Origin: Ga0074139 sp964515195
GTDB lineage: Bacteria > Bdellovibrionota > Bdellovibrionia > Bdellovibrionales > Bdellovibrionaceae
Assembly: GCA_964515195.1 (NCBI GenBank)
Contig: CAZETK010000009.1
Location: 1 to 64,000 of the forward strand
Length of the DNA: 64,000 nucleotides
Reading direction: 5' to 3'
In this document: piece by piece, positions 34,780-44,170 of the stretch
How positions within the stretch are numbered: position 1 is the first letter of the stretch
How the letters are laid out: each line of letters begins with the position of its first letter
Notes under the pieces: generated by a model
The model's input: only the letters and a program-made list of their open reading frames with translations
Database searches by the model: none
Told to the model about the DNA's origin: nothing
Position numbers and translations under genes: made by a program

Positions 34780-37158
34780 ATGTCATGGCCGACAGGTTAT
34801 GTTCCTGTTTTACCGTTGAAGAACACAGTGATTTACCCGGAAGTCTCCCAAGCGCTCAGAGTAGGGCGGGATAAAAGCTTAAAAGCTTTACAAGCCGCTT
34901 TTAATCAAGGGCATTGGATTATTACTTTCACTCAAAAAGATGAAAACTCGAGAATCGAAAGGGAGTCCGACTTTCACAGTGTTGGAGTGCTGTCAAAAAT
35001 TGAAAGTGTAAAGGGCCAGGCCGAGACAGGTTACCATGTTATTCTAAAAGGTTACCAACGTGTTCGCCGAACGGGCTGGCGTTTCGTGGATGGCTATTTT
35101 GAAGCGGCTTTCGAAACAATGGAAGATCAGAAAATTCTGGATGAAACGATGGAAGGAGCTCTACTGACCAATCTTAGAGAACTTGCCATTGAGGTGTTAA
35201 AGCCATCTGAAGCATTTGCTGATTCCATTAACACTATTGCAGATCTTCGAGAACTAGCTTACATCATAGCGGCACATGCTGATTTTCCCGTTAAAGATAA
35301 GCAAAAGATTTTGAATATCGATGACCTTAAAGATCGGGTCATGAGCGTTTTGGGCTTTCTTCACAACGTAAAGGAAAGCCTTAATGTGCAAGCTGACATC
35401 CGTAACAAACTAACAAGTCGATTCGGCCAAAGTCAGCGTCAGCAAATTTTGCGCGAACAGCTGCGGGCTATTAAAGAGGAGTTGGGTGAAGGCGAAGACG
35501 GAAGCGGACAGTACCAGAAAAAGATTGATGATCTTCACCTTCCTCCGGAGGCGCTGGATTTAGCCCAAAGCCAAATGAAGCGGTTGGAAGAAATTAATCC
35601 TTCGTCTCCTGAATATCATGTGACAAAAAATCATTTGGATTTACTTTTGTCTTTACCGTGGAACAAAACTTCCGCACAGGAAGAAATTGATTTGGAAAAA
35701 GCACAAGCCGTTTTGGACGCTGATCATTTTGGCCTTGAAAAGGTGAAGAAAAGAATTCTACAGCACTTGGCTGTGATGAAGCTGACTCATGGTGAGAAGG
35801 GGTCCATCCTTCTTTTGGTAGGCCCTCCTGGCGTTGGTAAAACTTCGTTAGGACAGAGTATCGCAAGAGCCCTGGGTCGGAAGTATGTCAGAACCTCATT
35901 GGGTGGCGTGCGAGACGATGCGGAAATACGTGGCCATCGTCGTACTTATGTGGGTGCTTTACCGGGACGAATTTTAGCTTCTATTAAAAAAGCGGGAGAA
36001 AGAGACCCTGTCATGATTCTGGATGAAATCGACAAAATGACACGCGGTTTTTCAGGTGATCCAGCCAGTGCCATGTTGGAAGTTTTAGATCCCGAACAGA
36101 ACTCCACATTTATGGATCATTATTTGGATACTCCGTTTGACCTGTCGAAGGTCTTTTTCGTGGGGACAGCAAACAGCCTGGATGGAATTCCTGGGCCCTT
36201 GCTGGATCGTATGGAAGTGGTCGAGATTGGAAGTTACACCACGGCGGAAAAGCTTCAGATTGCAAAAACCCATCTTCTTCCCAAACAAATGGGTGAGCAT
36301 GGGTTGACGGAAGACAATATTGAAATCCCCGAAGATGTTCTCTTGCGGATCATTACTCACTTCACGCGGGAAGCCGGTGTGCGAGAACTTCAACGGCGTA
36401 TTGCCGAAGTTTGCCGATGGTGCAGTGAGAAAGTGGTCAAGTCGAAGGAGGCCAGTAAGATTGTGGTGAAGGTCGAAGACCTCGAAGAGATTTTAGGAAC
36501 TGAAAGATTCAACTTAGACGCTATTCGGCCTCATCAGGGACCAGGGGTTGTTGCGGGCCTCGCATGGACCCCCGTCGGCGGTGACTTGCTCTACATTGAA
36601 GCGGCGATGATGCCTGGACAGGGGAAGCTTACAACTACTGGGCAATTGGGTGATATCATGAAAGAGTCAGCCTCGATTGCCTTGAGTCTGTTGAAATCAA
36701 GAATGGCCTTTTTTAACCCGACCTTTGATTTCGGTAAGTTTGACATTCACGTTCATGCGCCAGCAGGAGCTATTCCCAAGGATGGTCCTTCTGCAGGCGT
36801 GACATTGCTGACAGCGCTGGCATCGCTATTAACAGGTCGAGAAGTTCCGATTGATTACGCAATGACCGGTGAGATCACTTTAACAGGAGCCGTGCTACCA
36901 GTTGGCGGAATCAAGGAAAAACTGATAGCCGCTCATCGAAATCGGGCCATCAATGTGCTTATACCAAAGGCCAACGAGAAGGATTTGAAGCAGTTGCCCG
37001 AGGAAGTTCGTAAAGATCTTCATGTGGAACTTGCTGAAAACGTCAACCAAGTCTTAAAGTGGGCGCTAGATCTGGATTTTCCAGGAGGAATGGTGGGGGC
37101 TAATCCCCAGCAAGAGGTCACCTCTCATGAGCCGACTCGGCCTGGCGAGCTGAATTAG
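34780..37158 (+). CDS. lon: ATP-dependent protease Lon (LonA)
   Basis: A 792-residue LonA: substrate-binding LAN domain ('YVPVLPLKNTVIYPEV' at the start), coiled-coil, AAA+ module with Walker A 'GPPGVGKT' near residue 348 and Walker B 'MILDEIDKM', then the protease domain. The catalytic Ser is in 'PKDGPSAGVT' (about residue 669) and the Lys in 'GGIKEKLIAAH'. Length matches E. coli Lon (784). AAGGAG 7 nt before the ATG at 34780 favours it over the ATG at 34723. It degrades misfolded and regulatory proteins in the cytoplasm. Confidence 0.95.
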   Translation: MSWPTGYVPVLPLKNTVIYPEVSQALRVGRDKSLKALQAAFNQGHWIITFTQKDENSRIERESDFHSVGVLSKIESVKGQAETGYHVILKGYQRVRRTGWRFVDGYFEAAFETMEDQKILDETMEGALLTNLRELAIEVLKPSEAFADSINTIADLRELAYIIAAHADFPVKDKQKILNIDDLKDRVMSVLGFLHNVKESLNVQADIRNKLTSRFGQSQRQQILREQLRAIKEELGEGEDGSGQYQKKIDDLHLPPEALDLAQSQMKRLEEINPSSPEYHVTKNHLDLLLSLPWNKTSAQEEIDLEKAQAVLDADHFGLEKVKKRILQHLAVMKLTHGEKGSILLLVGPPGVGKTSLGQSIARALGRKYVRTSLGGVRDDAEIRGHRRTYVGALPGRILASIKKAGERDPVMILDEIDKMTRGFSGDPASAMLEVLDPEQNSTFMDHYLDTPFDLSKVFFVGTANSLDGIPGPLLDRMEVVEIGSYTTAEKLQIAKTHLLPKQMGEHGLTEDNIEIPEDVLLRIITHFTREAGVRELQRRIAEVCRWCSEKVVKSKEASKIVVKVEDLEEILGTERFNLDAIRPHQGPGVVAGLAWTPVGGDLLYIEAAMMPGQGKLTTTGQLGDIMKESASIALSLLKSRMAFFNPTFDFGKFDIHVHAPAGAIPKDGPSAGVTLLTALASLLTGREVPIDYAMTGEITLTGAVLPVGGIKEKLIAAHRNRAINVLIPKANEKDLKQLPEEVRKDLHVELAENVNQVLKWALDLDFPGGMVGANPQQEVTSHEPTRPGELN

Positions 37159-37160
37159 CA

Positions 37161-37204
37161 CCCATCTAGCTCATCTTCTAAGAAGGTGAAGCTGTTAAGA
37201 TGGG
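37161..37204 (+). terminator. Hairpin after lon
   Basis: CCCATCT (37161) pairs with AGATGGG (to 37204), with inner pairing CATCTTC/GAAGGTG and AGCT-rich bulges. A moderate hairpin lies between convergent lon and the CHI-like gene. It lacks a strong T-tract, so termination is only suggested. Confidence 0.45.
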
Positions 37205-37218
37205 TACAAAAGTTTTTG

Positions 37219-37863
37219 TTAATTAAAGAAAAGTTTTTGTAAATCTCTTACGCCGTTGTCCGAGGGGTTACCGCTCCAAATTCTCAATATCTGCTGGCTC
37301 CAACCTTTGGGGCCAGCTACAAGCTCGTGGGGACGGTTGGGTATTGTAACAAGAAGCTCATCATTTTCTTCTTTTTGCTGGCGAACTACGATGAACGCTT
37401 CATTTTTCTTCACATCACCCAGCTTTTTAACCGCTTCCAAAAATGCTTTTATCTCGGGGCTGTTCATGTCGGCTTTGTTTCCCTTCAGACCATCTGCGAA
37501 TGTTTCAACGATGTTTTTAGCCGGAACATCCCGAACGAAGGTCATTATGACCCCCGCTTCTGGAGAATTTTCAAAAGTCTTTCGACTTCCATCCCAGGTC
37601 ACGGCCGACGGTAATATAATTTCACCCACATAAACTTTGACAGAGAAAAAAGCTATGGGTTTTTTTCTGAGGCCATGAGTGACTGATTTAAAAACCGTCG
37701 GACTAAAGTCTGTGAATTTGATTGTCTTGGTCAGGTTAACGCCCTCGATCTTTTGCTCTTGAAGGGTTTGCTCAAAACCGTAACTCAAGGGACTTGTCAG
37801 AAGGATAGTCGACAAGGCAAGAACAAAAAATTTAATTAATAAATTAGCGTGGGTTGGACTCAT
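37219..37863 (-). CDS. Secreted chalcone-isomerase-like protein
   Basis: A 214-residue exported protein with a signal peptide ('FFVLALSTILLTSPLSYG'). The mature chain has the CHI-like pattern: 'THGLRKKPIAFFSVKVYVG', 'VIMTFVRDVPAKNIVETFAD' and a terminal 'PSDNGVRDLQK'. Bacterial CHI-like proteins are mostly uncharacterised and may bind lipids or haem rather than isomerise chalcone. The ATG at 37863 has AGGGG at good spacing and is preferred over ATGs at 37881 and 37884. It is convergent with lon. Confidence 0.7.
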   Translation of the reverse strand: MSPTHANLLIKFFVLALSTILLTSPLSYGFEQTLQEQKIEGVNLTKTIKFTDFSPTVFKSVTHGLRKKPIAFFSVKVYVGEIILPSAVTWDGSRKTFENSPEAGVIMTFVRDVPAKNIVETFADGLKGNKADMNSPEIKAFLEAVKKLGDVKKNEAFIVVRQQKEENDELLVTIPNRPHELVAGPKGWSQQILRIWSGNPSDNGVRDLQKLFFN

Positions 37864-38018
37864 GGTGATAACCCCTGTCATCATTTAAATACTTTGAGTT
37901 TTAAAAAGAGTTGATTCAAGATTTATTTAAGCACTTTTCACGTTTGACGCATTTAATTAAACCTCAAGATGACGAGTGAGTCCTTTCGGGGCGAAAGGGT
38001 TGAGAGAATTTTCTGAAG

Positions 38019-39338
38019 ATGCAGACAGAACGCGATTCATTAGTTCTTATTTCAGCAGACCCTGGCCTTGTCCTGCGTTACAAGCAAGCATGTGAGTACC
38101 TACTTTTTGAGCCGCGTATCTTTTCAACATTGGAAGAGCTGACTCGCAATGATAAGTGTCGGCCCCGAACTATTGTTCTGGATTGGACTGCAGAGGCCTC
38201 GATTTCGCCGGCAGTTCTAGCGCAAATTAGGGAGTCATTGTCGAAACTCAAGGTTTTGTTAATCGTCAATAGAGCCGATGCGGCTAAGGCGGCTCAAAAG
38301 TCTTCCGGTTTTCGTGATGCCGCATGGATATTGAAAGAGGACTTCATCAAGACGTTTTTAACAGAGTTTTATTTATTCCAATCCGCTTACTGTGAACATT
38401 TTGCTATTCTAACGGCTGATCTATTTCCAGACACCATGGTCTACTTCAATGCCTACCGGTATTTACCTCTGAATCAAAAATACTTTCCCGTTATTCATCA
38501 GGATTTTGTGATTGGAGAGAAGAAATATCGCCGTATTGAAGCGGCAAAAGTTTTGTTTATCGAACGTCACGACGCCACTTCTTATTCACGATATATTGAA
38601 AAGTACTACGATCTTTTTAACGTTGGCTTGCGAAAACGGGCCCGTGCGCGAATGTACCAATTACTTTCCAGTTGGCGGGATAATCTTTTGAAGGCCCTAT
38701 TTCATTCGCAAACCATTGAAAAGTTTTCCGAAGAAAATCCAGACTTTATCCTGTGGCTTAATGAGTTCATCAATTACACGGGGTCCGCGAAAGATTCTTG
38801 GTCTTTATTTTTCGAGTTGTCCCAAATGTCGGCTCTGCGATTTGAAAATTCGCAGTTAGAGCTTTCCATTTCTTGTCATTTTACGCGTCACTTCGGAGAG
38901 GATGAAATGGAAAGAATTATCAATCTTAAAGCTTTACTGACAATGGCGCGTCTTACGCAAAATCCACTGCTTTATAAAAAATGGCTTCTTAATCAAGGTC
39001 GAAAGTTCGAAAAAGAAGAATCTGACGCATGGATCGCCGCTATGTTGCAGTTTGAAAAGCATCCATTGTTTTTAGGGAGCAGCCTAGAGGCGCAAGATGA
39101 TTATCGTCTTTATTGCTCTCAATTCGTCACTAAAGCGGATAGTAGCTTTAAAGATGCGGCGATTGTTCATGTTTATTGGGGTGAAATGGTCGCCCATGCC
39201 TTATTGAAGAGCCACGAGCACGAGTACAGTCTTGAGAAGTTCACAGAAGATGTGTTAATCAACTGCAAATCTGATAGAATTTTAAATGAGGCGTGGCTCG
39301 AAGAACTGCGTCAGTTTCTCTTGAAGACCCATACCTAA
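38019..39338 (+). CDS. Receiver-like N-terminus, uncharacterised C-terminal region
   Basis: A 439-residue protein. Residues 5-125 resemble a receiver fold: 'SLVLISADPGLVLRYKQAC', then 'RTIVLDWTAEA' with an Asp at the acceptor strand, and 'KVLLIVNRAD' as a later strand. The acidic pocket after strand 1 is incomplete. Residues 130-300 include 'FFPVIHQDF'-like strands (here KYFPVIHQDFVIGE) and an 'IERHDATSYSRYIEKYY' stretch. The C-terminal part is helical. I cannot assign a function. It resembles the receiver-like gene at 6270 in plan but not in its C-terminus. It is 35 nt upstream of a thiolase gene. Confidence 0.5.
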   Translation: MQTERDSLVLISADPGLVLRYKQACEYLLFEPRIFSTLEELTRNDKCRPRTIVLDWTAEASISPAVLAQIRESLSKLKVLLIVNRADAAKAAQKSSGFRDAAWILKEDFIKTFLTEFYLFQSAYCEHFAILTADLFPDTMVYFNAYRYLPLNQKYFPVIHQDFVIGEKKYRRIEAAKVLFIERHDATSYSRYIEKYYDLFNVGLRKRARARMYQLLSSWRDNLLKALFHSQTIEKFSEENPDFILWLNEFINYTGSAKDSWSLFFELSQMSALRFENSQLELSISCHFTRHFGEDEMERIINLKALLTMARLTQNPLLYKKWLLNQGRKFEKEESDAWIAAMLQFEKHPLFLGSSLEAQDDYRLYCSQFVTKADSSFKDAAIVHVYWGEMVAHALLKSHEHEYSLEKFTEDVLINCKSDRILNEAWLEELRQFLLKTHT

Positions 39339-39373
39339 TTGAGTAAAGTTATCATCATTAATGAGGTGTTTTT

Positions 39374-40642
39374 ATGAATGATGCTGTAATCTGTGCGGGA
39401 ATCAGAACCCCCTTTGTGAAATCCATGACAGCCTATCAGGGCGTGACAACCCAAGAGCTGATGACGGCATCGTTGCAAGGGTTAGTTGAAAAATCTCAGT
39501 TAAAAGGGAAGCAGTTAGGGGATGTGGCTTTGGGAGCCGTCATGATGTCGTCCAGTGATTGGAATTTAGCGCGTGAGTGCGTTTTGGGGACAGACTTACA
39601 CCCTTGGACTCCAGCCTACAATGTCCAAAGAGCCTGCGGTACGGGGCTAGAGACCATTAACCACATCGCTATGAAAATCAAGTTGGGACAAATCGAATGG
39701 GGAATTGGGGGCGGTGTTGATACCAATACGGATCTGCCTGTGCTCTTTCCGCGCTCATTTGCTCGTAAAGCGATTGCCATGAATTCGGCCAAAACTACAG
39801 GGGCTCGAATTGCAGCGGCCTTAAACTTTAGAGCTAGTGACTTTAAGCCTGTTTTTCCTGGCGTTGTCGAGCCTCGAACAAAACTCTCGATGGGGCAGCA
39901 CACGGAAAAAATGGTGCAAGAGTGGGGTGTCAGCCGAGAAGAACAGGATCAACTGGCGTACGAATCCCATCAGAAGGGAGCCTCTGCCTACAAAGAAGGT
40001 TTTTATAATGATCTTGTTATGCCGTTTAATGGGGTCAAGAGAGATCTCATTCTTCGGGACGACACCGCAATTGAAAAGCTTGCGAAATTAAGGCCCGCCT
40101 TTGATTTCACAGGCAAGGGCACTTTGACTGCCGGGAACTCAACGGCCTTAACGGATGGATCCAGTGTGGTTCTTTTGGCAAGCCCTGAGAAGGCCCGACA
40201 GGAAAATCTTCCTGTTCTGGCTCGGTTTGTAGATTGCGAAGTGGCCGCGTTGGATTTTGTTCACGGTGAAGGTCTGTTGATGGCTCCTGCTTTGGCGGTT
40301 TCAAACCTACTGAAGCGAAACAATTTGAAATTAAATGATTTTGATTTTTATGAAATCCACGAGGCCTTCGCCGGTCAGGTGCTCTGTACCTTTAAAGCTT
40401 GGAAAGATAAAGATTTCTGCCAACGAGTTTTAGGCCGCTCGGAACCTTTAGGCGAAATCGATCGTAGCAAACTCAACATCAAAGGTGGAAGTTTGGCTTT
40501 GGGTCATCCATTTGCGGCCACAGGTGGTCGAATCGTAACCACTTTGGCTCACCTTCTGAATAAAAAGGGTCAGGGGCGTGGATTGATCTCAATTTGTACG
40601 GCGGGTGGAATGGGAGTCGCCGCTATTCTTGAGGCTGTTTAG
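39374..40642 (+). CDS. Acetyl-CoA acyltransferase (thiolase)
   Basis: A 422-residue thiolase that cleaves or condenses acyl-CoA thioesters. The nucleophilic Cys is in 'QRACGTGLE', the active-site His in 'YEIHEAFAGQV', the 'GHPFAATGGR' motif follows, and the second Cys is in 'ICTAGGMGVA'. Its length and 'GNSTALTDGSSVVLLAS' resemble FadI-type long-chain thiolases. GAGGTG precedes the ATG. No trifunctional partner is adjacent. The last 4 bases overlap the convergent gene at 40639. Confidence 0.88.
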   Translation: MNDAVICAGIRTPFVKSMTAYQGVTTQELMTASLQGLVEKSQLKGKQLGDVALGAVMMSSSDWNLARECVLGTDLHPWTPAYNVQRACGTGLETINHIAMKIKLGQIEWGIGGGVDTNTDLPVLFPRSFARKAIAMNSAKTTGARIAAALNFRASDFKPVFPGVVEPRTKLSMGQHTEKMVQEWGVSREEQDQLAYESHQKGASAYKEGFYNDLVMPFNGVKRDLILRDDTAIEKLAKLRPAFDFTGKGTLTAGNSTALTDGSSVVLLASPEKARQENLPVLARFVDCEVAALDFVHGEGLLMAPALAVSNLLKRNNLKLNDFDFYEIHEAFAGQVLCTFKAWKDKDFCQRVLGRSEPLGEIDRSKLNIKGGSLALGHPFAATGGRIVTTLAHLLNKKGQGRGLISICTAGGMGVAAILEAV

Positions 40643-41148
40643 GGTTTGTTGCTAGAGGGCTTCTTATGAGCATTGTTATTTTCAAAAAGGACACTGAGAT
40701 TCTTTTCTATATGAAGGCCCTTAGTAAAGCTTTGCTTTTGGTAAGGGCAAACCTTAACTGGTTCAGCCGAGCCGACAAGAATTTGTAAGTTGTCTGTGCA
40801 GGGGCCATTAACGTCCAATGTATATCGGTATTGGCTGTATTGCGACTTCCATGCCAGTACAAGGAGATCGCTTTTGATTTTGGATGAAAGCGTCTTGGGA
40901 ACAAGAATCGATTTATGAGCTATGCCTTTTTCTTTTCGAATTAGGGTATCTTGGTTACTTCGCGGGTTTTCCCAAAGTTGATAGGTGACTAGATTTTTAG
41001 TCTTTTTTACATGCACATGAAATGAAGCAACTTGTTTGACGGGAAAGATCGTGCCTTTGCTTTTTTGAGGCACAGACGAGATCGCAAAGCTTGAAATGAT
41101 CAGCACCGCAAAAACCAATGAACCGGTTATGATACCCGTTTTCTTCAT
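40639..41148 (-). CDS. Small exported or membrane-anchored protein of unknown function
   Basis: A 169-residue protein with an N-terminal hydrophobic segment 'IITGSLVFAVLIISSFAISS' (signal peptide or anchor). The mature part contains 'VHVKKTKNLVTYQLWENP' and two cysteines (GPCTDN, KVCPYQ). No family recognised. The ATG at 41148 with GGAGT upstream is preferred; a frame extending to 41253 adds 35 residues before the hydrophobic segment. Its 3' end overlaps the thiolase gene by 4 nt. Confidence 0.55.
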   Translation of the reverse strand: MKKTGIITGSLVFAVLIISSFAISSVPQKSKGTIFPVKQVASFHVHVKKTKNLVTYQLWENPRSNQDTLIRKEKGIAHKSILVPKTLSSKIKSDLLVLAWKSQYSQYRYTLDVNGPCTDNLQILVGSAEPVKVCPYQKQSFTKGLHIEKNLSVLFENNNAHKKPSSNKP

Positions 41149-41340
41149 GCGACTGACTCCTTTATCTCTAGACGGAAGGAAGGCCTGACTTAAGTGAAGG
41201 GTCTCTTTTCCACTCTTCATAAAGAAAATCAAGTTTAATAAAGATGAAACCATTTAGAATGAAGAAATTATGTTGAAAGTCTCGAGATGGAACTTCACAG
41301 AGACTATCTGTTGACATGTTATTTACAGAATTTTCGTAAT

Positions 41341-41742
41341 TTATAAGCGTACTTTTTGGCGACCCTGGTTAATCTCACATCGGGGTTGTTTCTGCTCAAT
41401 CCGTCTTTGCTGTGATGCCTTCGAGGGTTTCGTTTTAATTCTTTTCTTGGGATCTATAAGGCTCTTTTCAATAAGCTGCAATAGCTTATCAAGGCAGGCT
41501 TTCTTATTCTGTTTTTGCGAACGGAACTCTTGGCAACGGATAAGAATTTCTCCGTCTTTGGTGAGGCGAGAGCGAAGGCGGGATAGCAGTTTGTCTTTTT
41601 GGCTATCGGGCAGACCGAAGCTTTCCTTTATATTCCACCGCAAAGTTATCGCACTCTCTGTCCTGTTAACATGCTGGCCGCCAGCTCCAGAGGAGCGAGC
41701 GGCTTCGAATACCAGTTCGGTGTAGGGAAGTTGGAACTTCAT
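41341..41742 (-). CDS. arfB: Alternative ribosome-rescue factor ArfB-like (YaeJ)
   Basis: A 133-residue peptidyl-tRNA hydrolase of the release-factor superfamily. 'SGAGGQHVNRTESAITLRW' holds the catalytic GGQ (residues 21-23). No codon-recognition domain is present. The tail is strongly basic ('KKRIKTKPSKASQQRR' and 'QGRQKVRL'), as needed to enter the mRNA channel of stalled ribosomes. Length matches E. coli ArfB (140). It begins 2 nt after the glnN stop, so the two genes are coupled. Confidence 0.87.
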   Translation of the reverse strand: MKFQLPYTELVFEAARSSGAGGQHVNRTESAITLRWNIKESFGLPDSQKDKLLSRLRSRLTKDGEILIRCQEFRSQKQNKKACLDKLLQLIEKSLIDPKKRIKTKPSKASQQRRIEQKQPRCEINQGRQKVRL

Positions 41743-41744
41743 GA

Positions 41745-43979
41745 TCAGGTCAGTTCGTTTGAAAAAAGCATTTCACTGTATTTTGGCAAAGTCCAAAGGT
41801 CGTCTGCGATGCAGATTTCGGCGTAATCAGCCGCCTGGCGAAGCTGCTCGGAAGCTGGAATCAGGGTTTCCACGACATCCGCTAATCGCTTTTCTTCTGA
41901 AGAAATGGTGTAGGATTTTTTCAAAAGCTTGTCCAAATGATTCAAATTTTTCAGAGTGTCCTCAAAAACCTTCTCAACGGCGGCAATTCGTTCTTTATGC
42001 AACTTTTTAAGTCCGGCTGTAAGAATGGTGTTATGAGCCGCTCCCATTTGAGCCAATTGCTTCTCAAGAGAGGGGATTACATGCCCTCTGACCAGCATAA
42101 TGAGTGTTTCAAATTCTATATCTAGAGTCTTGATATAGCGCTCAACGTAGACATGGTATCGGCTGGCAATTTCCTCAGGGCTGAAGACTTTCATGTCCAC
42201 CAAAAAACGCGTGGACTTTTCTCGAGCCATAACAGACAGCGCCTCTGCCGAGGTGCTTAAAATAGGGAGCCCGCGTTTTTTTGCCTCGGCCCGCCATTCT
42301 TTTGAGTAACCATTGCCTTCAAAGCGGATATTCCGAGTTTCTTTGCAAAGCTGGCGGATAAGCTCCATAACGGCTTCATCCCGGGTTCCCTTTTTCTTCA
42401 GCAACTCCTTCAAACGTCCGGCGGCTTCACGAAATGACGAAGCGACAGCTCCATTAAGAATCGAAATCGGGAGGGCCACGTGAGTGCTGGAGCCGACCGC
42501 TCGAAACTCGAACTTATTGCCGGTGAAGGCAAACGGGCTTGTGCGATTTCGATCCGTATAGTCTTTTGAGATATCAGGGATATGACTTAATCCCAAATCT
42601 ATGATTTGCTGATCCGTAGCTTTCAGGGCGGTGCCCCCCTCGATGCTGTTGAGGATGTTTTCCAGCATTTGTCCGAGGAAAACCGAAATGATGGCCGGAG
42701 GCGCTTCGTTGGCTCCCAACCGATGGTCGTTTCCGGGGCTGGCAATGGATGCGCGAAGCATATCCGCATGCTCGTAAACGGCCTTTAGAACCACGGCTAA
42801 GCAGGCTAAAAATCTTAAGTTCTGATGGGGAGTTGTGCCGGGTTCTAATAGGTTTTCGCCTTTATCATTGGCAATACTCCAGTTGTTATGTTTGCCGCTT
42901 CCATTGATTCCGGCGAAGGGCTTCTCATGTAACAAGCAGATCATTCCATGTTTCAAAGCCATCCGCTTCAGCACATCCATGGTCAACACGTTGTGATCAG
43001 CGGCGATATTGGCATCCTCGAAAATAGGGGCTAGCTCGAACTGAGAAGGCGCCACTTCATTATGTCGGGTCTTAACTGGAACGCCCAGCTTATAAAGTTC
43101 AAACTCCAGTTCTTGCATGTAGCGTTTGACCCGGCCGGGAATGGAGCCGAAGTAGTGGTCTTCCAGTTGTTGGCCTCGGGCCGAGGGCGCACCTAGAAGC
43201 GTTCGACCCGTCATCAGAACATCCGGGCGAAGTGAAGCTAAATTTTTATCAATTAAAAAGTACTCTTGCTCGACCCCCACAGTGACGTGCAAGCGTTTGG
43301 CATCCACGTCGCCGAGAAGTTTAAGAAATTCGCATCCTTCACGAGATACAGCATCAATGGAGCGAAGAAGAGGGGTTTTGTTATCTAAGGCATGACCATG
43401 GTATCCGAAGAAAACCGTTGGAATGCAAAGAGTGTTGCCGCTTTCTTCTTCAATAATAAAAAGAGGCGAAGATGGGTCCCAGGCTGTATAACCACGTGCC
43501 TCAAAAGTGGATCGCATGCCACCACTAGGGAAGCTAGAAGCATCGGGTTCACCTTGAATCAATTGCGAACCCGTAAATCGTTCAATCACCCGCAGCTCCG
43601 AGTGATAAGCATGTTGAATGGAAATAAATGCATCATGTTTTTCTGCTGTTAATCCTGTCATAGGTTGAAACCAATGGCAGAAGTGGGTCACCCCTTTATT
43701 CACGGCCCATTCCTTAATGGCAGAAGCGATGGCATCAGCCGTCTCCTTTGGAAGCTTCTTGCCTTGCTCAAGGGTGCGTAACAAACACTGATAGGCTTCT
43801 TTATGAAGTTTTTCCCGCATTTGCGCCAAGCCAAAAGTCATACAGCCGAAATACTCTGATATCGGAGCTTCTTTGCCGTTGGTATTCTTGAGCTTCTCAA
43901 TTTTACGGGGAACGGTGGGGTTGACAGCGGATTTGAACGCACTAAAGCGCTCCAACGCCGTGGAATTGGGGTTGTTCAT
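41745..43979 (-). CDS. glnN: Glutamine synthetase type III
   Basis: A 744-residue GSIII enzyme, much larger than GSI (about 470 residues), that makes glutamine from glutamate, ammonia and ATP. The N-terminus carries the GSIII-specific 'EYFGCMTFGLAQMREKL'. 'VGVEQEYFLID' holds metal-ligand Glu residues, 'AGINGSGKHNNWSIAND' is the ATP-binding glycine/His segment, and 'EFRAVGSSTH' and 'NEAPPAI' are catalytic-region blocks. Type III occurs in Bacteroidetes, cyanobacteria and some deltaproteobacteria. No regulatory gene glnB or glnD is adjacent. Confidence 0.92.
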   Translation of the reverse strand: MNNPNSTALERFSAFKSAVNPTVPRKIEKLKNTNGKEAPISEYFGCMTFGLAQMREKLHKEAYQCLLRTLEQGKKLPKETADAIASAIKEWAVNKGVTHFCHWFQPMTGLTAEKHDAFISIQHAYHSELRVIERFTGSQLIQGEPDASSFPSGGMRSTFEARGYTAWDPSSPLFIIEEESGNTLCIPTVFFGYHGHALDNKTPLLRSIDAVSREGCEFLKLLGDVDAKRLHVTVGVEQEYFLIDKNLASLRPDVLMTGRTLLGAPSARGQQLEDHYFGSIPGRVKRYMQELEFELYKLGVPVKTRHNEVAPSQFELAPIFEDANIAADHNVLTMDVLKRMALKHGMICLLHEKPFAGINGSGKHNNWSIANDKGENLLEPGTTPHQNLRFLACLAVVLKAVYEHADMLRASIASPGNDHRLGANEAPPAIISVFLGQMLENILNSIEGGTALKATDQQIIDLGLSHIPDISKDYTDRNRTSPFAFTGNKFEFRAVGSSTHVALPISILNGAVASSFREAAGRLKELLKKKGTRDEAVMELIRQLCKETRNIRFEGNGYSKEWRAEAKKRGLPILSTSAEALSVMAREKSTRFLVDMKVFSPEEIASRYHVYVERYIKTLDIEFETLIMLVRGHVIPSLEKQLAQMGAAHNTILTAGLKKLHKERIAAVEKVFEDTLKNLNHLDKLLKKSYTISSEEKRLADVVETLIPASEQLRQAADYAEICIADDLWTLPKYSEMLFSNELT

Positions 43980-44170
43980 ATAGACCTTTCGCCCTATCTC
44001 TTAAACGAATTCTCATTGAACTCGAAGAAACAGAATTATTGTTGTGGACCCGTCAGAATCAATGACTCTGACCAGTCTTGGGGTACAGGATATCCAAAAA
44101 TGGAGCAAAATTAAAGAGGGATTTTTAAAATTTCGTTCGCAAGGCTGGGATCTTTTTATTATATTTGGGA

